A stretch of DNA of 6,489 nt from NCBI RefSeq assembly GCF_001039265.1, contig NZ_LFEK01000024.1, forward strand, positions 21,067 through 27,555, given 5' to 3'. The stretch comes from Synechococcus sp. GFB01. GTDB taxonomy: Bacteria > Cyanobacteriota > Cyanobacteriia > PCC-6307 > Cyanobiaceae. Positions 1-6,489 of this stretch are shown in pieces. Positions within the stretch are counted from its first letter, which is position 1. Every line of letters begins with the position of its first letter. The notes under the pieces are model-generated. The model did no database searches. It saw nothing but the letters and a program-made list of their open reading frames with translations, and was not told the DNA's origin. The position numbers and the translations under genes were made by a program.

Positions 1-830
1 CCCCAGCTCATCGCCTCCAGGGCGGCCATCGGCAGCCCTTCGCTGAAGCTGGGCAGCACGAAAGCGGATGCCGCGGCCAGGCAGGCCGCCTTCCCGGCCC
101 CGAAGCAGGGGTCAAGCACGAGGGCGCGCTCGATCGCCGCGGCCGCCACCTGGCGGGCGAGGGCGCCGTCGTCGCCGTAGCCCACCAGCACCAGCCACCA
201 GCCCAGGCGGTGCGCCTCGGCGCTCAGACGCCGCCAGGCCTGCAGCAGCGGCGCCGTTCCCTTCTTGGCATGGAAGCGACCCAAGAACAGCAGCACCCGC
301 TCGCCGGCCGGCACCTGCTCCTGCCAGGGGGGCGGGGGCAGGCCATCCACGGGGCCCGGCAGATCGACCCCGTTGGGGATCACGGCCAGCGGGGCCCGCA
401 GCCCGAGGGCGCGGATGGCCTCGGCCTCGGCGGCACAGAGGGCCTGAAGGCAGGCGGCCGATTCGAGCGCCCGCCGCTCCCAGAGCTCCAGCACGAGGCG
501 CTTGCGCCAGCGGCTCCGGGTCAGAGCCCAGGGGTCGAGCATGCCGTGCGGGGCGATCACGTACGGCAGGGTCCGGCGGCTGAGTTGCCTGGCCAGCCGG
601 GTGGGACTGCGCCAGAGGCCGTGGATGTGCACCAGATCGGGTCGTGACTGCCGGATGGCTGCCGCCAGAGCCCGGTCGCGGCGCCAGGCGGGCCAGCGAT
701 CGGCCACGAGCCACTCAGGCTGCCCGCCAGCAGCGCGCTGGGCGGCGATCAGGGCCTCAACGGCCGTGGCGATCCCGCCATCGAGGGCCCCTGCCGAATG
801 GGAGAGGTGAAGGATGGAATGGGTTGTCAC
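1..830 (-). CDS. GT4-family glycosyltransferase, C-terminus outside window
   Basis: Retaining glycosyltransferase of the GT-B fold, GT4-like, expected to transfer a sugar from a nucleotide-sugar donor to a growing lipid-linked oligosaccharide in the cytoplasm. The first 276 codons are visible and unbroken; the end lies past position 1. The start is GTG at 830, eight bases after the acyltransferase stop; no nearby ATG fits. Seen in order: N-terminal strand and glycine loop GGIAT (residues 18-22), HIHGLW (68-73), APHGMLDPWAL (from residue 93, His95), IPNGVDL near the domain linker, the donor-domain motif GRFHAKKG with Arg185 and Lys189/Lys190, and the canonical E-x7-E motif in SEGLPMAALEAM (Glu264 and Glu272). 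The APHGMLDPW signature is common in bacterial polysaccharide-cluster glycosyltransferases. Neighbours imply surface glycan assembly. Sugar donor and acceptor cannot be told from sequence. Family is confident, substrate unknown. Confidence 0.9.
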   Translation of the reverse strand, partial: MTTHSILHLSHSAGALDGGIATAVEALIAAQRAAGGQPEWLVADRWPAWRRDRALAAAIRQSRPDLVHIHGLWRSPTRLARQLSRRTLPYVIAPHGMLDPWALTRSRWRKRLVLELWERRALESAACLQALCAAEAEAIRALGLRAPLAVIPNGVDLPGPVDGLPPPPWQEQVPAGERVLLFLGRFHAKKGTAPLLQAWRRLSAEAHRLGWWLVLVGYGDDGALARQVAAAAIERALVLDPCFGAGKAACLAAASAFVLPSFSEGLPMAALEAMSW

Positions 831-838
831 CCGGGCGT

Positions 839-1930
839 TCAGGTTCTCGGCTGAAGGCGCTGAAAGGAGCGCTGCCAGCGCATGGCGAGCCAGGGTGAGA
901 GGCGCATCTCGAGCAGATGCCAGCTGATCGCGGCGGCGATCAGGCTGACAAGCAGGATCAGCGCGATGCCGCCGATCTTGAGCAGCGGCACCGGGACCTG
1001 GGCCAGGATCGAAGGCCCGAGCAGGCCGGAGAGGGGCTGCAGCACCAGCGGGATGGTGATCACCTGCACCAGATAGAGCGAATAGGAGAGCTTGCCGAGT
1101 TCGATCACCGGGCCGCAGCGGAAGCAGGCCGGACGGAGACGCTCCACGACCACCAGAGCCAGGATGAGCAGCCCGGTTGCCGCCGCAGTCAGGGCGAAGG
1201 GCCGGTCGGTGGGATTGGAGGCCATCCAGGCCAGACCGATCAGCAGGATGATCAGCCGTCCCGGCCCCTGCCAGGGGCGGGCGGGTCCAGGCTGGGCGGG
1301 ACGGAGGGCGGCCCAGACGGCCGCGCCGCAGAGGAAGGCGGTGATGTAGGTGAGGGTCTGGCTGAGCAGGCCGGGGGTGCGCAGAGCCCAGGTGGCTGCG
1401 GCCATCCCCACGAAGGCCAGCAGCACGGGCCGGGCCGGCAGTGTCGGAAAGCGGGGCGCGAGCGGGGCGGCCAGGCAGTAGAAGATGGCTTCCCAGAAGA
1501 GGGTCCAGGCCACGTAGAGATACACCTCCTGGTTGGAGCCGAAGCCGAACACCAACGAGCTGAGCAGCTTCTCGGTGCTCAGCGGAGCTCCGGAGGACCC
1601 CACGCTCAGGAGCAGCAGGAACACCAGCGTGAGCACGGCGTAGGTGGGCATGAGTCGCCAGAAGCGTGCGGCGAGGAACTCCGGTCCAGAGCGCTGCCGC
1701 TGCTGCAGGGAGTGGCACACCACGTAGCCGCTGAGGGCGAAGAACACCGGCACGCCGATCCAGCCGTAGCCGAACCAGGGATGCTGAACGCCGGGGTCGA
1801 CCCGGCCGGCCACGAGGTGGAGATGGGTGCCGGCCTCGGCGTGGTAAAGCACCACCGCCAGAGCGGCGAAGGCCCGGATCCACTCCAGTCCGTAGAGCCG
1901 GCCGGCCGGAGGGCGTGCTGTGGTGGTCAT
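839..1930 (-). CDS. Acyltransferase-3 family membrane O-acyltransferase (OafA-like)
   Basis: Integral membrane acyltransferase of the AT3 family (OafA/NodX/YrhL group), which typically moves acetyl groups onto sugar hydroxyls of O-antigen or exopolysaccharide. The protein is 363 residues, usual for a stand-alone AT3 domain, and has about ten hydrophobic segments. Family hallmarks seen: LEWIRAFAALAVVLYH with candidate catalytic His30; WIGVPVFFALSGYV (57-70); RFWRLMPTY (89-97), matching the R-x10-type arginine and proline motif after helix 2; WTLFWEAIFY (142-151, Glu147); and LSYSLYLVQ (281-289), where family members usually have His at the last position and this one has Gln289. No SGNH domain is fused to it, but a separate SGNH gene lies two genes upstream. 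The ATG at 1930 overlaps the corrected polymerase stop as ATGA, which supports this start and suggests translational coupling. No frameshift was seen. Family is firm; acetyl donor and target sugar are inferred. Confidence 0.93.
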   Translation of the reverse strand: MTTTARPPAGRLYGLEWIRAFAALAVVLYHAEAGTHLHLVAGRVDPGVQHPWFGYGWIGVPVFFALSGYVVCHSLQQRQRSGPEFLAARFWRLMPTYAVLTLVFLLLLSVGSSGAPLSTEKLLSSLVFGFGSNQEVYLYVAWTLFWEAIFYCLAAPLAPRFPTLPARPVLLAFVGMAAATWALRTPGLLSQTLTYITAFLCGAAVWAALRPAQPGPARPWQGPGRLIILLIGLAWMASNPTDRPFALTAAATGLLILALVVVERLRPACFRCGPVIELGKLSYSLYLVQVITIPLVLQPLSGLLGPSILAQVPVPLLKIGGIALILLVSLIAAAISWHLLEMRLSPWLAMRWQRSFQRLQPRT

Positions 1931-3323
1931 GGCGTGGAGGGCTGGGCAGCCGCCACCACGGCCGGTCGCCTGGCCAGGCGACCGTAGAGCCAGTAGAGGG
2001 GCAGCAGGGTGAAGCGCCCAGGTAGACCACCTGGGAGAGATAGCCGCGGCTCACCACCACGTAGAGGAAGCAGACCGTGAGCACGTAGATCGCCTGGGCG
2101 AGGGGTTCCTCGGCCCGCTGCAGGAACCAGTTCCAGAGGCAGCGCAGTAGCCAGCCCATCAGCAGACTCATGGCGATCAGCGACGGCCAGCCGGCGATCA
2201 GGTAGTACTCGCCGAAGTTGAGCGTGGCGGCGCCGGCGGCGAAGGCCGGATCACGGTAAAGGGCCAGCAGGGAGCGGCGCAGGTAGCCGATGGTGTCCTT
2301 CTCGGGGTAGAAGGCACGGGGGATGGGGATCAGGGCCGCGGAGACGATCGGCTCGAGCCCCACGAACGGCTGACGCTGCGGAATCGTGGAGATCAGGCCG
2401 CTGGTGGTGAGGAAGACGGTGCGCCCTTCGGTCAATCCGGAATCGAGGAAACTGAGCAGGTCGCGGCCCTGCAGGCGCTCGGTGCGAAGGCCGTAGCCGT
2501 ATTCGCGGCTCTCCCCGATCACACCCGACACCAGGATCACCAGCGCGGCGCCGATCGCCAGCAGGGCGCGCAGCGGTGGCCGTCGGTAGCGGGCCAGATA
2601 CCAGATGAGCAGCATCGGTACGGCCAGCACCACCAGGCGCCAGCGGAAGCCGAGCGTGACGAACAGGCCCGTGCTGGCCAGCACCCAGCCCACCAGCTCA
2701 CCGGTGTGGCGGCGGCTGCTCACCCAGGCTGTGAACAGCAGCAGCACCCCGGGGATGAGCAGATTGATGGTGTAGGCCAGGTAGTTGCCCAGCACGCGGA
2801 GCGGACCGATGTCTGGGGCTCCGCCGGCGGAGGCCACCTGGCCGAGGGCGGTGAGGGGGTTGAGCTGGGCGATCACGGCCGGCCCCGCCACCAGGGCATA
2901 GAGCAGCAGGGCGGCCCAGCAGATGCGGCGGCCGAGCCGGTAGAGGGCCTCGGGGTCGGAGCGGCCGATGAAGCGGCGGTTGAAGGCCGGCACAGGGAGC
3001 TCGTAGAAGCCCACCAGAACGGCCAGATAGAACACCAGGGCCGCTGTCCAGCCCCAGACCATCGCCTCGCGGAGATCCTGGCCGCGCTCCAGCCAGGTGC
3101 CATTGGCGAGGGTGTGGAGGGGGCTGAGCAGGCAGTAGTAGATCAGGATGCCGCCCAGGATCACCGTGGGCTGATAGAGCTGCAGCCAGGAGCGGCCCGA
3201 GCGTGCTCGCAGGATCTCGATCAGGATCGCCGCCGACAGCGCCAGCACCACCAGCCACTCGTTTCCGGTGAGGGCGGAGAGGTCGGGCTTCCCGGCGTAG
3301 GGCATGGCGGCGGTGATGAGCAT
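1927..3323 (-). CDS. Wzy-like oligosaccharide repeat-unit polymerase (frameshifted near the end)
   Basis: Polytopic membrane protein, 465 residues once one missing base near 2016 is restored, with about ten to eleven hydrophobic segments (roughly 23-38, 53-70, 90-107, 134-152, 178-201, 210-225, 229-243, 250-268, 375-397, 408-425 and one at the C-terminus). A long, less hydrophobic stretch (about 270-370) is the probable large periplasmic loop. It holds PRAFYPEKD (335-343), followed by LNFGEYY (368-374), a pairing typical of Wzy/oligosaccharide-repeat-unit polymerases; GFRWR (225-229) is another candidate conserved arginine site. Such proteins join lipid-linked repeat units on the outer face of the membrane. 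The ATG at 3323 lies 14 bases after the SGNH stop; an in-frame ATG at 3305 is a possible alternative start. The corrected stop TGA (1929-1927) overlaps the acyltransferase ATG. Without the correction the frame runs on without a stop to position 1. Polymerase is the best call, though a WaaL-like ligase or another polysaccharide membrane protein is not excluded. Confidence 0.72.
2015..2019 (-). other. Probable missing base in the Wzy-like gene
   Basis: On the minus strand the polymerase frame reads TAC CTG GGC and then GCT TCA CCC, which turns into proline- and arginine-rich sequence with no stop. One extra C next to 2016 gives GGC CGC TTC ACC CTG, coding RFTLLPLYWLYGRLARRP, a hydrophobic segment with a basic end, and a stop overlapping the acyltransferase start. 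The site is a GGGC run, where base loss is a common sequencing or assembly error. Confidence 0.85.
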
Positions 3324-3337
3324 GCGGCTCGGGATGG

Positions 3338-4375
3338 TCAGAGACGTTTCATCGGCGCGCGGCCGTGCACCAGATTTGCATTCTTGACGAGATCCGGTTG
3401 TTGCAGGGCCTGGAGCATGACGATCGCCAGACAGTCCTGACCTGCCGCCGTGAAGGGATGGATGCGATCCACGAACAGGCCCTGGATGCCCGATGGGCTC
3501 TCCCGGCCGCAGCGCTGGAAGCGCGGACCGGCCTGCACCACCGGCACCTGCAGGCGCCGCAGCAGCTCCAGGACGGCAGCGTGGTCGGGAAGCGGCCGGC
3601 CGCTCTCCACTTCGCTGCGCTCCCAGAACTGCACCGCTCTCACCCGGGCGCCGCTGGCCAGCGCCTGCCGCAGAAAGGCCTCCAGATCGCCGAGCCCGCG
3701 CTGCAGGGCCTCGGGGCTGGCCGGATTCTCGGCGATGCGCGGCGGCGGAGCCGGGGTCGCGAGGGCGGGGAAGCGGGAGGCCAGCACGGGCCGGAGGTAG
3801 CGGTCGAGCAGTTCCGCCAGAGCGCTGGGCGGGTTGCGGTCGGGGTGGTTGGCATCCAGCGGCGCGAACACGGGGTTGTCGCGGGCATCGTGGCTGGAGA
3901 TCACCAGCAGCAGGTCGGTGGCGCCGAGCCAGCCTTCGGCTTCCGCCCAGGCGCGCCAGTTGCCCGGTCCCCAGCTGCCGGCGCTCACGTTGCCCACCTC
4001 CACCGGCCCGGCCGCCGCGGCGCTGAGGCGCTGCAGCAGCAGGGTGGTGGCGATCAGCGACTGGTCGAGCTGGGAGCCGCCGAACACCACCGAATCGCCG
4101 AACACCAGCACCCGCCGGGTGCCCGGGGCGGGGCGACGCGGCAGCGGATCGGAGCGCATCCCGTAGGCGTTGATCTCCACCCGGTTGTGAAAGCGCCGCA
4201 GACGCTGGTTGGGGCGGAGCCTGTATTCGATCGTGGGATGGGTCTCATACAGCGGCGGCGTGCCAAGTCCAAGACCCCAGCGGGCGACCGCCTCGCCGGC
4301 CAGCACGAGCAGCCCGAGGCCGAGGCCGAGGGCCAGGCGGCCGAACCGACCACCCGCCGGCCGTGCCCTAGCCAT
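3338..4375 (-). CDS. Membrane-anchored SGNH/GDSL-type hydrolase
   Basis: Protein of 345 residues with a hydrophobic N-terminal segment (about 12-32) that looks like a signal anchor, so the catalytic domain is probably periplasmic. The SGNH signature is present: block I is VLVFGDSVVFGG with candidate nucleophile Ser95; block II is around NVSAGSWGPGN (129-139, Gly133); block V is DRIH, with Asp303 and His306 three residues apart as in the catalytic pair. Block III, usually GxND, reads SSHD (160-163), so the oxyanion Asn is apparently His162. The lead-in IEYRLRPNQ and INAYGMRS resembles uncharacterised cyanobacterial SGNH proteins. Members of this superfamily are esterases, lipases or carbohydrate O-acetyl esterases; next to an acyltransferase and polymerase, adjusting polysaccharide acylation is a reasonable inference. 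The ATG at 4375 overlaps the end of the upstream glycosyltransferase by eight bases (ATGGCTAG). No frameshift is seen inside it. The fold is confident, the substrate is not. Confidence 0.85.
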   Translation of the reverse strand: MARARPAGGRFGRLALGLGLGLLVLAGEAVARWGLGLGTPPLYETHPTIEYRLRPNQRLRRFHNRVEINAYGMRSDPLPRRPAPGTRRVLVFGDSVVFGGSQLDQSLIATTLLLQRLSAAAAGPVEVGNVSAGSWGPGNWRAWAEAEGWLGATDLLLVISSHDARDNPVFAPLDANHPDRNPPSALAELLDRYLRPVLASRFPALATPAPPPRIAENPASPEALQRGLGDLEAFLRQALASGARVRAVQFWERSEVESGRPLPDHAAVLELLRRLQVPVVQAGPRFQRCGRESPSGIQGLFVDRIHPFTAAGQDCLAIVMLQALQQPDLVKNANLVHGRAPMKRL

Positions 4376-5554
4376 CGCGTCGGCTCGAGAGCAGGGTGGC
4401 GGCCAGGGCCGCGCGCCGCGAGCGGCGGGGGTGGCGCAGGGCCAGTTCCGCAGCCTCGTGCAGTGCCCGGCGAAGGCGGCCGGGGAGAACTGCTCCAGCC
4501 GGCTGGTCGCCGCCGCAAGCATGGCTCGGCGCTGCCCGGCCGGCTGCTGTTCCGCAGCGTGGAACAGCTCCGCCAGGGCCGCGAAATCGGCCGGATCGAA
4601 GCTCCAGCCGGTGCGGCCATGCTGGATCAGGTCGGCGGCGCAGCCGCAGCCGCGGCTCACCAGCACGGGCAGCCCAGCGGCCATCGCCTCGTTCACCACC
4701 AGCCCCCATTGATCCGTGTGGCTGGCAAGCACGAAGGCGGCGGCGGCGGCATAGGCCGGCCCCAGCTGCTCCAGCTGCAGGAAGGGATCGATCCGCACCC
4801 GCTCTGGCTGGGGCAGGCCGGCCACCTGGCGGCGGATCGCGGCTTCCAGGGGGCCGCTGCCGATCAGTCGCAGCCCCCAGGTTCCCCCCTGCCGCTGGTA
4901 GAGCCCGTAGGCCTCGAGCAGGCCGGTGTGGTTCTTCTTGGCCACGAACCGGCTCACGCAGAGCAGGTGCGGGCGCGCCTGGCCAGCCGCCGGATCGCTG
5001 TGCTGCCGGGCGGCCTCCGCACGGCGCCGGAACCAGGCGTTGTCGACCACATCCCAGGGCTGCTGGATGGCGGCGGGGGGAAAGCCGAGGCGCTCGAGGT
5101 AGGCCCGGCTCTGGGTTCCCGCCACCAGGGCGCTGGAGTAGCCGCGCAGCAGCCAGCGCTTGGGGAGTTCCTTCCACGGCCGCCGCGGCTCATCCTCGTG
5201 GCGGCTGTCGGCCACGATCACCAGCGGCAGGCGGCGCCGCTGGGCGGCCAGCAACAGGCGCTGATAGGCCCGGTCGGCCCAGCCCACGCTCACCACCACC
5301 GCCGGACGCAGCCGATCGAGCAGGGAGGCGAGCTGCCGGTCGAGCAGCGGCAGGGGCGGGTCGGTCTCGGGATCCGAGGCGCCGCAGAGCCGGTGCACCG
5401 GGTAGCTGCGCTCCGGGGCAAATTCCCAGGGGTATTCCAGCGAGGCGGGCCGGGTTTCCAGCACCGCGAGGCGGCCGAGTTCGCTGGCGGCCTCGAGGCG
5501 GGCGTGGTGGTAGGGCCCAATCCGGTGCAGCGCAATCAGCAGCGGAGCGGCCAT
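4368..5554 (-). CDS. GT4-like glycosyltransferase (frameshifted near the end)
   Basis: GT-B fold glycosyltransferase of 395 residues after restoring one base near 4468. The N-terminal half starts LLIALHRIGPYHHARL and carries LETRPASLEYPWEF (32-45), a style I associate with polysaccharide-cluster enzymes of cyanobacteria. The C-terminal donor-binding domain shows CVSRFVAKKNH (199-209, Arg202, Lys206/Lys207), IGSGP (231-235), and DQWGLVVNEAM (281-291). In that motif the usual E-x7-E pair is Asp281 and Glu289. It probably acts in the cytoplasm on a lipid-linked glycan; donor and acceptor are unknown. The ATG at 5554 shares its first base with the corrected TGA of the upstream glycosyltransferase. 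As written, the frame leaves the family after FSPAAFAG (residue 363) and runs straight into the SGNH gene. With one base added it continues as ALHEAAELALRHP and stops at TAG 4370-4368, a normal C-terminal helix and length for the family. Confidence 0.87.
4466..4470 (-). other. Probable missing base in glycosyltransferase 2
   Basis: The minus strand reads TTC GCC GGG CAC TGC, after which the protein looks unnatural. One more C or G inside this CCGGG run gives GCC CGG GCA CTG CAC GAG, coding ARALHEAAEL, then a normal arginine-rich end and a TAG at 4370-4368. The result is a gene of standard length that overlaps the SGNH start by eight bases. Confidence 0.85.
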
Positions 5555-6489
5555 CAGGCGGGCAGGGCCAGGGCGGCGAGCAGGCGTTCGCCGTAGCGGG
5601 CCAGGTGAACTCGCGGGCGCGGCCTCTGGCGGCGGCGCCCATGCGGCGGCGCAGGTCGCGGTCGGCGAGCAGCTGCTGGAGGTGGTCCGCCAGGGCGGTG
5701 GCCTCGCGGATCGGCACCAGGAAGCCGTCGATGCGTGGCGCACCACCGAGCCGCAGTGCGGTGTGGTGACCACCGGCACGCCGCAGGCCATCGCCTCGAG
5801 GTGCACCAGCCCGAAGCTGTCGGCGAGGGTGGGCAGCACGAACACGTCGGCGCGGCGGAACTCCTCGCGTACCGCGCTGCGGGGCACCTGGCCCAGGTAG
5901 GAGGGCCCCTCGAACAGGGGCAGGGTCACGTCGACCAGCTGCGGCCCCACCACCCGGCAGCTGAAGCGCACGCCGCGGCGCCGCAGCAGGCGGCAGGCCT
6001 CGGCCAGCACGTGATTGCCCTTGCGCAGCCCCACCTGGCCCACGAACAGCAGCCGGCCTTCCTCCGGCTCCGGCTTCAGATCGAACCAGTGCTCCGGAAT
6101 GCCGTAGGGCACGAGGCTGAGCCTGGCCGGATCGCAGCCCAGCTCTAGCGAACTCTGCCAGCAATAGCTGGAGGGCACCAGCACCCGGTCGCTGAGCGAC
6201 CACTTCAGGCGGTCGCGGGCGATGCCGGCTTCCACCACCTCCTCAGGCTCGCCGGCCGGCTCGATGCCGGGGAAACGGCGGCGTTCCGCCAGCATGATCC
6301 GCCCCACATCGGCGCCGATGATCAGCTCGTGCACCACGTGCAGGCCCTGATCGCGGGCCTGGCACACGGCGTCGATGTCGTTGTTGATGAAGTTGGTGTA
6401 GAGCGCCTCGGCCCCGGCGAAGCGCTCGCGGCGGGCGCGGGCGAGCACGGCGGCATCGCCATGGGCCGGCCGCAGCAGCGTGGCCAGGG
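5554..6489 (-). CDS. GT4-family glycosyltransferase, N-terminus outside window, two frameshifts
   Basis: C-terminal 311 or so residues of a GT-B fold, GT4-like glycosyltransferase; the coding frame is open to the window edge at 6489, so the true start lies upstream. A GTG at 6448 is in frame but is not a credible start, because homologous-looking sequence (LATLLRPAHGD) continues before it. Visible motifs: WSLSDRVLVPSSY at the end of the acceptor domain, LVPYGIPEHWF at the linker, LFVGQVGLRKGNH as the donor phosphate-binding region, and DSFGLVHLEAMACG (5821-5780), where the E-x7-E pair reads Asp and Glu. After CGSVVR the written frame breaks. One added base near 5734 restores GIDGFLVPIREATALADHL, and a second near 5601 restores RYGERLLAALALPA and a TGA at 5556-5554 touching the next gene's ATG. 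The enzyme is likely functional in the organism and the breaks errors, but this is inference. Substrate unknown. Confidence 0.85.
5598..5603 (-). other. Probable missing base near the end of glycosyltransferase 1
   Basis: The minus strand reads ACC TGG CCC GCT ACG. Adding one G (or C) at the TGG/CCC boundary gives TGG GCC CGC TAC GGC GAA CGC, coding TWARYGERLLAALALPA and a stop at 5556-5554. A C-terminal Y-x-x-x-L pattern of this kind is usual for GT4 enzymes. The site is a GGCCC run. Confidence 0.83.
5733..5737 (-). other. Probable missing base inside glycosyltransferase 1
   Basis: The minus strand reads GTG GTG CGC CAC GCA TCG ACG. Adding one G beside 5734 gives CAC GGC ATC GAC GGC TTC CTG, coding HGIDGFLVPIREATAL, the expected GT4 continuation after CGSVVR. 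Upstream and downstream frames both carry family-typical sequence, so the break is a single-base event and not a gene boundary. Confidence 0.87.

Noticed and set aside
112..714. A 200-codon minus-strand frame inside the third glycosyltransferase.
   Set aside because: It is out of frame with the GT4 motifs, which lie in an unbroken frame from 830 to 1, and its protein is Arg/Gly/Ala/Pro-rich without domains.
917..1987. A 356-codon plus-strand frame opposite the acyltransferase.
   Set aside because: Composition is low-complexity (Gly, Gln, Glu, His) and it lies fully antisense to a clear AT3 membrane protein; it is a shadow frame.
2706..3440. A 244-codon plus-strand frame, and a 186-codon minus-strand frame at 2698-3258, across the polymerase region.
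   Set aside because: Neither shows hydrophobic segments or motifs. The true minus-strand polymerase frame, with many membrane segments, covers the same DNA.
4735..4750. A short run of repeated GGC/GCC triplets (ggcggcggcggc on the plus strand).
   Set aside because: It encodes the alanine run AYAAAAAF in glycosyltransferase 2 and is ordinary for GC-rich coding DNA, not a separate repeat element.
3365..5596. A 743-codon open frame on the plus strand, opposite the SGNH gene and glycosyltransferase 2.
   Set aside because: It is a mirror of the minus-strand genes produced by the G/C bias at third codon positions. Its protein is rich in Gly, Ala, Gln, His and Arg, with no recognisable domain, and all motif evidence is on the minus strand.
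2015..5737. Programmed ribosomal frameshifting as the cause of the four frame changes.
   Set aside because: The sites share no slippery heptamer with a following structure, they occur in three different genes including two in one gene, and all need a shift of the same sign at short G/C runs. Base loss in sequencing explains them more simply.
1..6489. Search for CRISPR repeats, insertion sequences, tRNA genes, rho-independent terminators and promoters.
   Set aside because: Coding sequence covers nearly the whole window. I saw no spaced direct repeats, terminal inverted repeats with a transposase, cloverleaf, or GC hairpin followed by a T run.

Overview
This window is one stretch of a cell-surface polysaccharide (O-antigen, capsule or exopolysaccharide) gene cluster. 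All six genes are read on the minus strand, so transcription runs from position 6489 toward position 1, and both ends cut through a gene. The DNA is very GC-rich, with strong G/C preference at third codon positions. That codon use, together with the look of the glycosyltransferases and the SGNH protein, suggests a high-GC freshwater picocyanobacterium (Cyanobium or freshwater Synechococcus type). This is an impression from sequence style, not proof; no rRNA or other marker gene is present.

In transcription order the genes are: (1) a GT4-fold glycosyltransferase lacking its N-terminus (6489 to 5554); (2) a second, complete GT4-like glycosyltransferase (5554 to 4368); (3) a membrane-anchored SGNH/GDSL-type hydrolase (4375 to 3338); (4) a polytopic membrane protein resembling Wzy oligosaccharide repeat-unit polymerases (3323 to 1927); (5) an acyltransferase-3 membrane O-acyltransferase (1930 to 839); (6) a third GT4 glycosyltransferase lacking its C-terminus (830 to 1). 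Junctions are very tight: 1-base overlap, 8-base overlap, 14-base gap, 4-base overlap (ATGA), 8-base gap. No internal promoter, terminator or good Shine-Dalgarno sequence is visible, so this looks like part of one operon with coupled translation. No non-coding stretch longer than about 15 bases is present.

A plausible joint role is as follows. The glycosyltransferases build a lipid-linked repeat unit on the cytoplasmic face, the acyltransferase and SGNH protein add or remove acyl decorations, and the Wzy-like protein polymerises the units at the membrane. This is a Wzx/Wzy-type pathway; no flippase or chain-length regulator is in view.

The main point for a reader is sequence quality. Four single-base losses, each in or beside a short G/C run, break three genes: two in glycosyltransferase 1, one in glycosyltransferase 2, one near the end of the polymerase-like gene. 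Restoring one base at each site recovers family-typical protein and a stop codon exactly at the next gene's start. Left uncorrected, they create a false 1036-codon fused reading frame and another frame that stays open across the polymerase, acyltransferase and third glycosyltransferase. Sequencing or assembly error is the likeliest cause. I saw no CRISPR array, mobile element, RNA gene or clearly new system.
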